DNA of 64,000 bases. Source: Acaryochloris sp. CCMEE 5410. Its GTDB lineage: Bacteria > Cyanobacteriota > Cyanobacteriia > Thermosynechococcales > Thermosynechococcaceae. Both the position numbers and the translations under genes were made by a program. The notes beneath the pieces were generated by a model. That model did no database searches, had not been told where the DNA came from, and worked only from the letters and a program-made list of their open reading frames with translations. The stretch is taken from assembly GCF_000238775.2 (NCBI RefSeq), contig NZ_AFEJ02000002.1:496001-560000 (forward strand), in the 5' to 3' direction. This document shows positions 18,605 through 28,400 of this stretch, piece by piece. Numbering within the stretch: the first letter of the stretch is position 1; each line of letters starts with the position of its first letter.

Positions 18605-19022
18605 AGAGGCTGTTTTAGAAGTCAAGGAAGCTCTCAAGAAGCTAATTTGTCACTGTAGAATTTCTGACAGGATCTTGAGAGCAGTGTCTACATCTGACGA
18701 TAGCGGCCTAACAGCAGAGCAATGGGAATTACTCACCCCCTTATTCCCGCTACTAAACCAGGGGGCAGACCTCGAACCACTGAATACGCTCAGTGTTCTC
18801 AATGCCAACCTTTATCTGGTTATTACCGACTGTCAGTGGCTACAACCGCCCCATGTTTTCCCTGCTGGTCAACGGTGTATAGCTATTTTCAATATGGAGC
18901 GATGATGGCACTTGGAATCACATCAATGTACAGTGCGGGTGAGTGAAGATCGTCATCCGGGTCCCAGTGCGGCTATCTGCGATGCTCTTTATGATCAAAC
19001 GTTTGCATTTACTAAGATCTAG
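18605..19022 (+). pseudogene. IS5-type transposase remnant (N-terminal ~110 residues only)
   Basis: Pieces in two frames together recreate the start of an IS5-group transposase: DSGLTAEQWELLTPL, then TKPGGRPRTTE, SVLNANLYLVITDCQWLQPP, HVFPAGQ/TVYSYFQYG, DGTWNHINVQ and DRHPGPSAAI. The catalytic domain is missing; the similarity stops near 19010 before any D-D-E core. A GAGGCTGTTTTAGAAGTC stretch at about 18607 looks like an element's left end, so that boundary is approximate. No right end was found. This is a decayed fragment. Confidence 0.7.
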
Positions 19023-19082
19023 GCCACGACTGATTGAAAAAATGTCACCATGATCAGTGATTGGCGTTTAGGAATCAATAAT

Positions 19083-19451
19083 ATGGCCGCTGAATTTAAA
19101 CATGTCATGCTCATGGTCAAAGACATTCCAGCAACCGTTAAGTTTTACTCAGAAGGGCTGGGGTTAGCTGTGAAAATGCAAAGTCCGGGTTGGGCAGAGC
19201 TAGATGCGGGAGGGACGACGATTGCGCTCCATGCAGCAGGTGAAACGGCAGGGGGTGATTCTCCCATTTTGAGTTTTCATGTTGAGGATGTACATGCTGC
19301 GATCGCAAACCTTGAATCCCTAGGTGCCCAACTCGAAGGTCGTGTTAGAGAACCTGCCTTTGGTAAGGTTGCTGCCATGCGCACCCCAGATGGCAACCTT
19401 TTGAGCTTATTGCAGCCCTCAGAAGTCCCTGCAACTAGTCATTCCCACTAA
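19083..19451 (+). CDS. VOC-superfamily (glyoxalase/bleomycin-resistance fold) protein
   Basis: A 122-residue single-copy VOC protein with two beta-alpha-beta-beta-beta modules: FKHVMLMVKDIPATVKFYSE at the start, and ILSFHVEDVHAAIANLES in the middle. Metal-ligand candidates are the His of FKHVML, the Glu of WAELDAGG, His in SFHVED and the region after AMRTPDG. I prefer the ATG at 19083, which has TAGGA about 9 bases upstream and starts at the first strand; an ATG at 19050 would add 11 unrelated residues. A strong terminator follows. Substrate unknown. Confidence 0.85.
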   Translation: MAAEFKHVMLMVKDIPATVKFYSEGLGLAVKMQSPGWAELDAGGTTIALHAAGETAGGDSPILSFHVEDVHAAIANLESLGAQLEGRVREPAFGKVAAMRTPDGNLLSLLQPSEVPATSHSH

Positions 19452-19470
19452 ACCTCATAACATCCCACTC

Positions 19471-19507
19471 AACCGGTTTTCTCAGTTCCAAGAGAAAACC
19501 GGTTTTT
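19471..19507 (+). terminator. Rho-independent terminator after VOC gene
   Basis: A perfect 13-bp stem (AACCGGTTTTCTC / GAGAAAACCGGTT) with an 8-base loop, followed by a short T run. It lies 20 bases after the VOC stop codon. Confidence 0.85.
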
Positions 19508-19874
19508 GATGAAAGGCGAGAACGTGTATCAACGGATTTGCTCAACTCGTCACTTAAACGGAGATCTAGGAATAAGTGATCCGTAAAAATACTTAAAGCC
19601 GTTATATCATCTAGGGATTTAGAGGTTTCCCCCGTCAGTTGAAAAATATTTCGATACGATAGTCTCAGTAATTTTACAGAGGCCACCAGGGTCAATACCT
19701 GAGAGCCTATATCTATACATTAGGTATTTGTACGGGTGCCTAATAAAGCTAGACCTGCAATTCTATGGGTTATAAATTTAGAATTTCGTGCTTTATCGGG
19801 CCATAAACTTCAAAATAAACTGTAAGTATCTAAATACTTAGATAAACGCGATATCTTTCATCGGGAGAATAGAA
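19508..19874. other. Intergenic stretch upstream of sensor kinase, no gene seen
   Basis: About 365 AT-rich bases between the terminator and the kinase start. A minus-strand open frame of 86 codons overlaps the terminator and has no recognisable motif, so I do not call it. The stretch presumably holds the kinase promoter. Confidence 0.4.
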
Positions 19875-21327
19875 ATGTCGGGGGGGGAGCCAAGACCATT
19901 TCATTCAATTTGCCCTTATACCGCATGGGCATTGCTACCTGTGGGACCCTGGATTGGTCGGACTACACGTGGCCTCGGATACTTTAATTGCGATTGCCTA
20001 TTTTTCAATTCCGCTGGCATTGATCCATTTTGTTCGCCAGCGCAAAGATCTGCCTTATCCATGGCTATTCCAGCTCTTTGGTGCATTTATCATTGCCTGT
20101 GGCCTTACCCATGTCATGGAAATCTGGACACTCTGGCATCCGATCTATTGGGTCTCAGGTGTACTCAAAGCCTCCACTGCCATTATTTCCCTCACCACAG
20201 CAATTGCCCTAATTCCCGTCCTTCCCCAAGCATTGTGCTTGCCGAGTCGCCAAGAATTGGAACAGGCCAAAGCAGAGTTAGAAAAGCGCGTTACAGAAAG
20301 AACTCAAGCCCTGCAATTGAGCGAAGAACGTCTCCAGATGGCTTTAGCGGGGTCTAGAGATGGATTGTGGGATTGGGACATTACCACAGGCGAAGTGTTC
20401 TTTAGTCCCCGGTGGGAGGAAATGCTAGGTTACGAAGTAGGGGAACTGCCGGGGCATGTGAGCACTTGGGAACGTCTAATTCATCCAGAGGATAAGCCCG
20501 GTGTGATGAAGGTTCTAGCCAAGCATTTACAGAATGGCGAGCCCTATACCTATGACTATCGCTTCTTAACCAAGTCAGGAGAATGGACCTGGATGGCAAC
20601 CTACGGCCAGGTTGTGAAATTCAGTCATACAGGTGAACCCGAACGAATGTCGGGAACCCACAAGGATATTAGTGCCCGCAAACTTGCGGAAAAAAAGTTG
20701 TCAGAGTCTCTGGCTGAGAAAAACGTGATGCTGCAAGAGATTCATCACCGGGTTAAAAATAATCTGCAGGTGATCTGTAGTTTGCTGAATTTACAAACTC
20801 AAACCAATCCTGGCTCGAAGATTGCTGAGATTATGCAAGAAAGTCAAAACCGTGTGAAATCCATGGCCTTGGTTCATGAAAACTTATACCTATCTCAAAA
20901 TCTCTCCAAAATCAGTCTAGAAACCTACGTCAAAGAATTAACCAACAATCTGATTCGGTCCTATCGGTCTAAAATTAGCCGGATCAAAATTACCCTTGCC
21001 ATTGCCAGTATCTCTCTCGACATCGATACCGCTATTCCCTGTGGATTAATCATCAACGAACTGGTTTCTAATGCCCTCAAATATGCTTTTCCCGATCAGG
21101 ACTGCGGGGAAATTAAAGTCAAAGTTACTCAGGATTCACAACAATCGATCACCCTAACGATTGCCGATAACGGCATAGGACTCCCCCATAAGGTCAATTT
21201 GGAACAAACCCAAACGTTAGGACTACGAATGGTAAAAACATTAACTCGACAAATTTCGGGGACCCTAACCATCAGTCAAGAAGCTGGAACCTCATTCAAT
21301 ATCCATTTCCCTCAACCCTCTTATTAG
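19875..21327 (+). CDS. Ethylene-receptor-like sensor histidine kinase, N-terminus frameshifted at a G8 tract
   Basis: Order: ethylene-binding-type membrane domain (three hydrophobic helices), coiled coil, PAS (~residue 115-240 of the intact part), HisKA_2-type dimerisation box EIHHRVKNNLQVI, then an HATPase with NELVSNALKYAF and DNGIGLP. The membrane domain shows PHGHCYLW, ASDTL, AIAYFSIPL and ACGLTHVMEIW. These contain the Asp, Tyr and Cys-x3-His positions that bind copper and ethylene in ETR1-like receptors. The best start is the ATG at 19875, which has GGGAGA 6 bases upstream, but eight Gs at 19880-19887 throw it out of frame. Removing one G makes MSGGSQDH run straight into the domain. The HK frame itself has a stop at 19870 and no ATG, GTG or TTG before 19954. 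It overlaps the next receiver gene's alternative GTG start by one base. Confidence 0.82.
19880..19887 (+). repeat. Homopolymeric G8 tract in the start region of the kinase gene
   Basis: Eight consecutive Gs begin two codons after the ATG at 19875. The tract is one base too long, or two too short, to keep the kinase in frame. Tracts like this are prone to slippage in replication, transcription and sequencing. Confidence 0.9.
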
Positions 21328-21338
21328 TGCGAGTGTCT

Positions 21339-22130
21339 ATGTCTTCTCTTCTGTCTCAAGAACAAAGGTCTGTACCCGTTACCGCTGCCAAAATATTGGT
21401 CGTTGAAGACGAAGGACTGATTGCTCTGGATATCGAAAGTCATCTTCTCGTTTTAGGCTATCAAGTCTCTGGCATTGCTGAAACCGGTGCCGAAGCCATT
21501 CTATTGGCCTTAGAAACTCAGCCTGATCTAGTGTTAATGGATATTCGCTTAAAAGGCGAAATCGATGGTATTCAAGCAGCAGCTAAGATTACCGAACATC
21601 TCGACATCCCCATTATTTTTTTAACCGCCTTTGCGGATGCAGAAACCCTCAACCAGGCCAAACAGGTTTCCCCTTTTGGCTATATCCTCAAACCCTTTGA
21701 TCCAATTGATCTGAGGACCAGCATTGAAATTGCCCTCCATAAACATCGCTCTGATCTAGAAATTAAACAGCAAAAAACTTGGCTACACACCATACTGGCC
21801 AGCATTGGAGATGCAGTGGTGGCTACGGATAATCATGGGTCTGTCACCTATATGAATCGGGTGGCGGAGTCGATTACCCAATGGCAAGAATCTGAAGCCC
21901 TTGGTAAAGATGTCAACGATGTCATTCCCCTGATTACTGGAACTGCCAAAAATACCCTGGAAAACCCCCTCAAGCAAGTCCTACGAGAAAATCAGGGGGT
22001 GGTCTTACCAGAGAACACCTTCTTAATCACCAAAAATAGAGAAGAAATTCCCATTGATGACAGCGCTGTACCCATCGTCGATGCTCAGAATCAAGCCCAT
22101 GGTGCGGTCATCGTTTTTCGCGACATTACT
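21339..22130 (+). pseudogene. Receiver-PAS half of a response regulator/c-di-GMP enzyme, cut by IS1182-type element
   Basis: The receiver domain (residues ~20-140) has ILVVEDEG, the phosphoacceptor Asp in LVLMDIRLKG, T in FLTAF and K in YILKPFD. A PAS domain follows (ILASIGDAVVATDNHG through VIVFRDIT). The frame then enters the insertion sequence and stops at 22214 after ~28 foreign residues. The ATG at 21339 is the likely start; a GTG at 21327 overlaps the kinase stop. Sitting directly behind the ethylene-receptor-like kinase, it is the probable partner regulator. The GGDEF-EAL half resumes at 23974. Joined across the target duplication, the frame reads FRDIT-ERLKTNQQLFHHAYYD without a break. 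Confidence 0.9.
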
Positions 22131-22183
22131 GATGCTGTTGGCGAATGTACTACGAGAGATTTTTTTGTATTATCAAAACCTGA
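22131..22183 (+). repeat. Left terminal inverted repeat of the IS1182-type element
   Basis: 53 bases identical to the reverse complement of 23921-23973, including a T7 run near position 30. This is long for the IS1182 family as I recall it. Confidence 0.92.
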
Positions 22184-22268
22184 TTTCACTTTGCTATCTA
22201 AAGTACAAAAATAAGCACTGATAATTAGTTGAGTATCCAAACTAATCGTTATCAGAACTCTCAACACT

Positions 22269-23907
22269 ATGTCACTTCAACCGCATGCTCCTGGTTTTAT
22301 ACCTGAAGAAACTATTCGTGTTGCACATGCTGCATTCCCTAAAGGCAATGTGTTCATGGCTTTAAGAGAAGAGATAGGAACCATCTACACCGATCAAGAC
22401 TTCTCAGCTTATATCCAGCTCAAGGTCAACCTGCTATTAGTCCCTGGCGCTTAGCTCTAATCTGTGTCATGCAGTTTATGGAAGGACTGACTGATCGGAA
22501 GGCAGCAGATGCTGTCCGCAGTCGAATTGATTGGAAATATGCGCTAGGACTAGAATTAACCGATTCAGGATTTGATTTCTCGGTGCTATGTGAATTCCGT
22601 CAGCGTCTTATCCAAAGTCATACGGAACAGCATCTACTCGATCTCTTGTTGCAACGATGCCAAGAGAAAGAATGGCTCAAAGCAGGTGGTAAGCAACGAA
22701 CAGACGCCACCCATGTCATCGCTCATATTCGGATGCTGAATCGACTTGAAGGTATTGGAGAAACCTTGCGAGCGGTGCTGAACGAGATCGCTGGAATTGA
22801 TCCTGATTGGTTGCAGCAATGGGTTCCACAAGATTGGTATGGCCGTTACGCATTACCAGTAGAAGAGTATCATCTGCCTAAGGGAATAGCAGCACGCCAA
22901 AACACGCTGAAATGATTGGCAGGGATGGGATGCAGTTGCTTGAAAAGCTTGGGATGAAACTACTCCTATTCATCTGCGCCAGATTCAAACTGTTGAGATT
23001 ATGCGTCTGACTTGGGTCCATCAATACTTCGTTGAACGCGGCAAAGTCCGGCTTCGCCCCGCGAAGGATTTACCTCCTGCAGGTCAGCGCTTCGATTCAC
23101 CCTATGACCCTGAGGCTCACTATGCCAATAAGAGAACCACTACCTGGGTTGGTTACAAGGTACATTTAACAGAATCCTGTGACGAGAATCAGATGCATCT
23201 GATTACTAATGTCCTGACGACCCATGCTCATCTTGCTGATGTCGATCAGACTGAAAAAGTACACAAGGCACTGAAACTCAAAGACTTACTTCCAAGTGAA
23301 CATATTGTCGACTCAGCCTATGTTGATAGTGAATTGCTTGTAACAAGCCAAAGTCGATATGAAGTGACATTAATTGGCCCCACACGACCCAACTCAAGTT
23401 GGCAAGCCAAACCCCTGAAGCATATGATTAGACCAATTCAAGATCAATTGGAATACGCGACGAGTGACTTGTCCTCAAGGCAAAAAAGCCGAACTTGGAA
23501 AGGAGCAAAGATGCTTGGGGCAACCGAGTGATTGTTGTCAAGTTCTCCCGGACAGACTGTCGATTGTGTCAGCATCGTGGTTTATGTACTCGTTCCCCCA
23601 CTGAAGCGAGGTCTCTGACCCTACGCACTAAAAAAGACATCAAGCATTGCAAGAGGTTCGAAAGCAACAAAATACAGAAGAATGGCAACAGACTTATAAC
23701 AAGCGAGCGGGGATTGAAGGGACTATTTCGCAAGGAGTCAATGCCTTTGGAATGAGGCGATCTCGCTATTTAGGATTAGCTAAAACGCGCTTGCAGCATG
23801 TGCTCACAAGTACTGCGATCAATGTAAAACGCATTGTTTCATGGTTGCAGGGAACACCGCATGCTCAAACCCGGACATCGCGATTTGCAGCGTTAGCCAC
23901 TCCCTAG
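22269..23907 (+). pseudogene. IS1182-family transposase, multiply frameshifted
   Basis: About 540 codons. The N-terminal part (PHAPGFIPEETIRVAHAAFP) and MQFMEGLTDRKAADAVRSRI with WKYALGLELTDSGFDFSVL are the conserved DUF772 region of IS1182 transposases. KQRTDATHVIAHIRMLNR carries the first catalytic Asp. YKVHLTESCD, IVDSAYVDSELL and, near the end, RAGIEGTISQGVNAFGMRRS (glutamate) complete the pattern. Frame changes occur near 22440, 22910-23000, 23510 and 23640. It is inactive as written. Confidence 0.85.
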
Positions 23908-23920
23908 AATTGACAAATTT

Positions 23921-23973
23921 TCAGGTTTTGATAATACAAAAAAATCTCTCGTAGTACATTCGCCAACAGCATC
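23921..23973 (-). repeat. Right terminal inverted repeat of the IS1182-type element
   Basis: Exact inverse of 22131-22183. Read in the host gene's frame, it supplies no start codon for the GGDEF-EAL half. Confidence 0.92.
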
Positions 23974-25339
23974 CATTACTGAGCGTCTCAAGACCAACCA
24001 ACAACTCTTTCACCATGCGTACTACGATTCACTGACAAATTTGCCGAACCGAGAATTATTTATGGATCGGCTTCAGCATTTAATCAATCTGAATCAGCGG
24101 TATGGGAGCCACCCTTTTGCCTTGCTGTTTGTCGATTTAGACCGCTTTAAGATGGTCAATGATAGCTTGGGTCATCCCGTGGGCGATCAGTTGCTAATTG
24201 CCACGGCCAAACGGTTACAAGAATGTCTCCGCCCGACGGATACCGTCGCCCGATTTGGCGGAGATGAATTCGCCATTTTGCTGGAGCAGATTTCGGATAT
24301 CAACAGCATCTGTACCCTAGCCGAACGAATCAACCGGGAGTTGGGTGCCCCCTATGAGCTGGGCAACTATGATCTTTTTAATTCTGCCAGTATTGGCATT
24401 GTCCAAAGCCATTCTAGGTATGATCTCGCCGAAGAGCTGATTCGGGATGCAGATATTGCCATGTACCAAGCAAAAACCAATGGCAAAGGCTGTTATGCCG
24501 TTTTTGATGCGGCGATGCATACCCAGGTCAAAGGGCAATTAACCCTAGAAAATGATTTGCGACGGGTCATTACGGATCAGCAATTAACGTTGCACTATCA
24601 ACCCATCGTTTCCTTGCACGATCAAGAAATTGTTGGGTTTGAAGCCTTAGCCCGGTGGCAACACCCTGAGCGAGGACTGATTCCACCAGGTATGTTTATC
24701 CCCATCGCAGAAGAAACAGGGCTGGTCGTACCTTTGGATTTATGGGCAATCCGCAAAGCCTGCCAACAATTGCAAAGGTGGCAGGCTCAGCTTCCGCCAG
24801 ACCGCAGGTTAGGCATTAGTGTAAATCTATCCAGTCGTCATTTTTCACGGCCTGATTTAGTCGAACAAATCGGAAAAATCCTTAAGGATACGGGAGTGAC
24901 GACTTCGGGCTTAAAACTAGAAATCACGGAAAGTGCCTTAATTGAGAACCCTGAGTCAGCGGCCCAAATCTTGTCGGAGTTAAAAGCTTTAGGTCTTCGA
25001 ATCTATATTGATGATTTTGGCACGGGCTATTCATCCTTGAGTTATTTGCATAAGTACGACATTGATACCCTAAAGGTGGATCGCTCATTTATTCAGTATC
25101 TTGACCGCAATGCCGATCGATTAGAAATTGTCCGTACCATTGTCGTTCTCGCCCATACCTTGAAAATGGATGCGATCGCAGAAGGGATTGAAACCACTGA
25201 ACAGCTCGCTGCAGTGCAAAGCCTTGGCTGTGAATATGGCCAAGGGTATTATTTCTCCCCGCCCTTAACCCAAGCTCAGGTGGATACCCTCATGCAAGAT
25301 CAGACCTTTACAATATTGGGCAACTTAAAGGAGAATTAA
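23974..25339 (+). pseudogene. GGDEF-EAL half of the split response regulator
   Basis: Continues the gene broken at 22130. It has an intact GGDEF domain (LTNLPNRELFMDRL, VDLDRFKMVNDSLGH, RFGGDEFAIL) and an intact EAL domain: FEALARW, KLEITESALI, IDDFGTGYSSLSYL, LKVDRSFI and AIAEGIET are all present. The protein could both make and break c-di-GMP. The first in-frame ATG is at 24061, inside the GGDEF domain, so without read-through from the element the domain would lack its start. As an original ~720-aa receiver-PAS-GGDEF-EAL protein it would link the upstream kinase to c-di-GMP. Confidence 0.9.
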
Positions 25340-25468
25340 TCAAAGCCAGAAAAGTGGCAATAGATAGAGAATAATCTCTTTTGTCAGCCTATTCGACTTA
25401 CAACCATTCATTAATCCTTAGATAGAGTAAATAATGCTGGATTACGAGCCAGATCTGCTGCCAATGAG

Positions 25469-28400
25469 ATGAGTGAAGAGATCCTATCTTGTTCCCTATC
25501 TGGCGTCGTTTCCTTAGATTCTGCCATTGATCGGCATCCGGTTATTTGTCCCCCTGATACATCTGTACAGGAGGTCTTGATGCTGATGACTCAGGGGCAT
25601 GCCTGCTCCGTGGATACGGCTACTCCAGCCGACATTCCTCACCGTAGTAGTTATGTGCTGGTCATGGACCAGCATACTTTAGTGGGAATTTTTACCGAAC
25701 GAGATGTCGTTCGCTTAAGTGCGCAAGGGTCAATATTTACGACCCTTTCCATTGCTGAAGTCATGATACGGCAATTAGTGACCTTATCAGACACTGACTC
25801 GTTGGATCTAGAGAGTGTTCTGACTTTATTTCGTCTACATCAAATTCGCCATCTTCCCATTCTGGACGGGGATGCAAAGGTTTTAGGCGTGATCACCACT
25901 AGTGAGGTACACAAAGCACTTCAGCCGAGTACCTTACTGAAAATGCGGACCGTTCAAGAAGTGATGACGAACAATCCCGTTACGGCGAGACCCACTACTC
26001 CTGTCATGGAAATCGCTCAGCTGATGGCCACCCACCATATTAGCTGTGTGGTGATTGTCCAAGTTGAAACAGAAAACGCCCGTCCACACCCCATTGGCAT
26101 TATTACTGAACGAGATATCGTCCAGTATCAGATCTTAGAAGAGAATATGACCCAGCCAGCCCAAGCGGTTATGAGCAGCCCCCTGGAATGCTTAACAGTG
26201 GACGATACCCTTTGGCAGGCCCAGCAAACAATGCAGAAGCTACGGGTCAGGCGGTTAGTGGTCACAAATGCCCAAGGTAGTCTACAGGGAATTCTCACCC
26301 AATCCAGCATGCTGTCCGTCTTAAATGTCAAAGACATGTGCAACACCTTAGAAATTCTGCAACAGCAGGTGGATCAACTTCAAAATGAGAAAATTCAGCT
26401 CTTGCAAAGCCTCAATGCCACCTTAGAGCATCAGGTAGAAGAAGATACGGTGGTGCTCAACTCTTGCCAAAATTTCTTTACCGCTACCTTTGAACAAGCC
26501 GCGATTGGGATTGCCCATGTTGATTTGGACGGCCAATTTCTCGCCGTCAATCAGTGGTTCTGCGATTTGCTGCAATATAATTCAAATGACCTATTGCAAC
26601 GATCATTTCTGGAGATAACTCATCCAGAAGATCGCGCCGAAGATCAGCGGCAGGTACAGCAGCTGATCAAAAATAATCGGGCTGCATTTAAGCGAGAAAA
26701 ACGATATCTTCGCCGAGATGGGTCCGTGGTCTGGGGAAAAGTTACCGTATCTTTGGCTCAATCCGAAGTAAATTTACCGGACTATTTAATCGCGGTGGTG
26801 GAAGACATTAGCGATCGCAAACGGGCCGAACTCGCCCTCCAACAGCTCAATCAGGAACTTGAAGAACGGGTGATCCGTAGTACAGCCGCTTACCGCGCTA
26901 GCGAGCAACGATATCGAACCCTATTCGAATCAGCTCCTGACATGTTGTTCGTGCTTAGTCAGGAAGGGATTATCCAGCAGGTCAACGCCGTAACCTTGGC
27001 AAGATCTGGCTACTCTGAAACGGATTTACTGAATCAACCCATATCAACCTTTCTCGCTACAGTTTCTCAACCCGCCTCTCAACTCTTTGAGAGGTTACGT
27101 AACCACGGAACTTTCCGGGAGGTCAGTCGACTGTACTGCCAAAACGGCATCTCGCTCTTTGTAGACTGTGCCTATTCTTTAATCCACGATGAGCAAGGCC
27201 ATGCCTCTCATATCCTGGTTATTCAGCGAGATATCAGTGAGCAAATTCAAACGGCAGCAGCCCTAAAGACCAGTGAGGCCCGGTATCGCCTGCTCTATCA
27301 AAATACCCCCGTTATGCTGCACTCCATTGATCAACGTGGTCGTTTGGTCAGTGTTAGCAATACCTGGCTCACCAAGATGGGCTATGAGCGCAGTGAAGTG
27401 ATCGGCCGAGCCTCAACGGATTTTCTCAGCCCGACTTCGCAAATTTATACACGCCAAAAGGTACTGCCCCAGTTTTTCCAAACGGGTACCTGTCAAGATA
27501 TTCCCTATCAATTGGTAACCAAACAGGGGGACATGATAGATGTATTGCTGTCTGCGTTCGCAGAACGAGACGATCAAGGCAACCTGATCCGCACCCTAGC
27601 CGTTTCCATTGATGTGACAGAACGCAATCGCATCGAAACCGCCCTCCGGGAGAGTGAAGAGCGATTTCGCTTGGCCTTCGAGAAAGCCGCTATTGGCATG
27701 GCGATAGTTTCCCCCACAGGAAAATGGCTCAAGGTCAATGCATCCCTTTGCGACATCGTGGGTTACTCAGAAGCCCAGTTACTGACCATGACATTCCAAG
27801 ACATTACTCACCCAGACGATATTGCTCTCGATTTGCAGGCTTCAGCACAGCTCCTCAAGGGAGAAATTGACAATTACCATACCCAAAAGCGCTACATCCA
27901 TCAACAAGGCCATATCGTCTGGATCTCCCTCAGTGCCTCCCTGGTGTTTCGCAACGATGGTCGCCCCCTTCACTTTATTACCCAAATTGAAAACATCAGT
28001 GCCCGCAAGGTTTCTGAGCAAAAACTATCGGAATCCCTAGCGGAAAAGAACGTGATGCTGCAAGAGATCCATCATCGCGTTAAAAATAATTTACAAGTGA
28101 TTTGTAGTTTGCTCAATTTGCAAACTCAGGCCAATCCGGACATAGAAATTGCTGAGATTATGCAGGAGAGCCAAAATCGCGTCAAATCCATGGCTCTAGT
28201 CCATGAAAATCTCTACCAATCTCAAGATCTGTCCAAAATTAATTTGGCCAACTATATCAAAGAGCTCACCAACAATCTATTGCGGTCCTACCGTTCTAGA
28301 GCCAGTCTCACCCAGATCAAGATTGATATCTCCCATCTCTACCTCAATATCGATACGGCTATTCCCTGCGGGTTGATTATCAATGAACTGGTATCTAACG

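Larger units (their letters stand above)
22131..23973 (+). mobile_element. IS1182-family insertion sequence, 53-bp perfect inverted repeats, 7-bp target duplication
   Basis: The element is 1843 bp. Its ends are perfect inverted repeats of 53 bp (22131-22183 and 23921-23973) beginning GATGCTGTTGGCG. CATTACT lies directly outside both ends (22124-22130, 23974-23980). It splits a receiver-PAS-GGDEF-EAL gene. The transposase inside carries at least four frameshifts, which is odd beside such well-kept ends. Confidence 0.92.

Noticed and set aside
19435-19695. 86-codon minus-strand frame downstream of the VOC gene
   Set aside because: It runs through the strong terminator stem-loop and has no motif or ribosome site.
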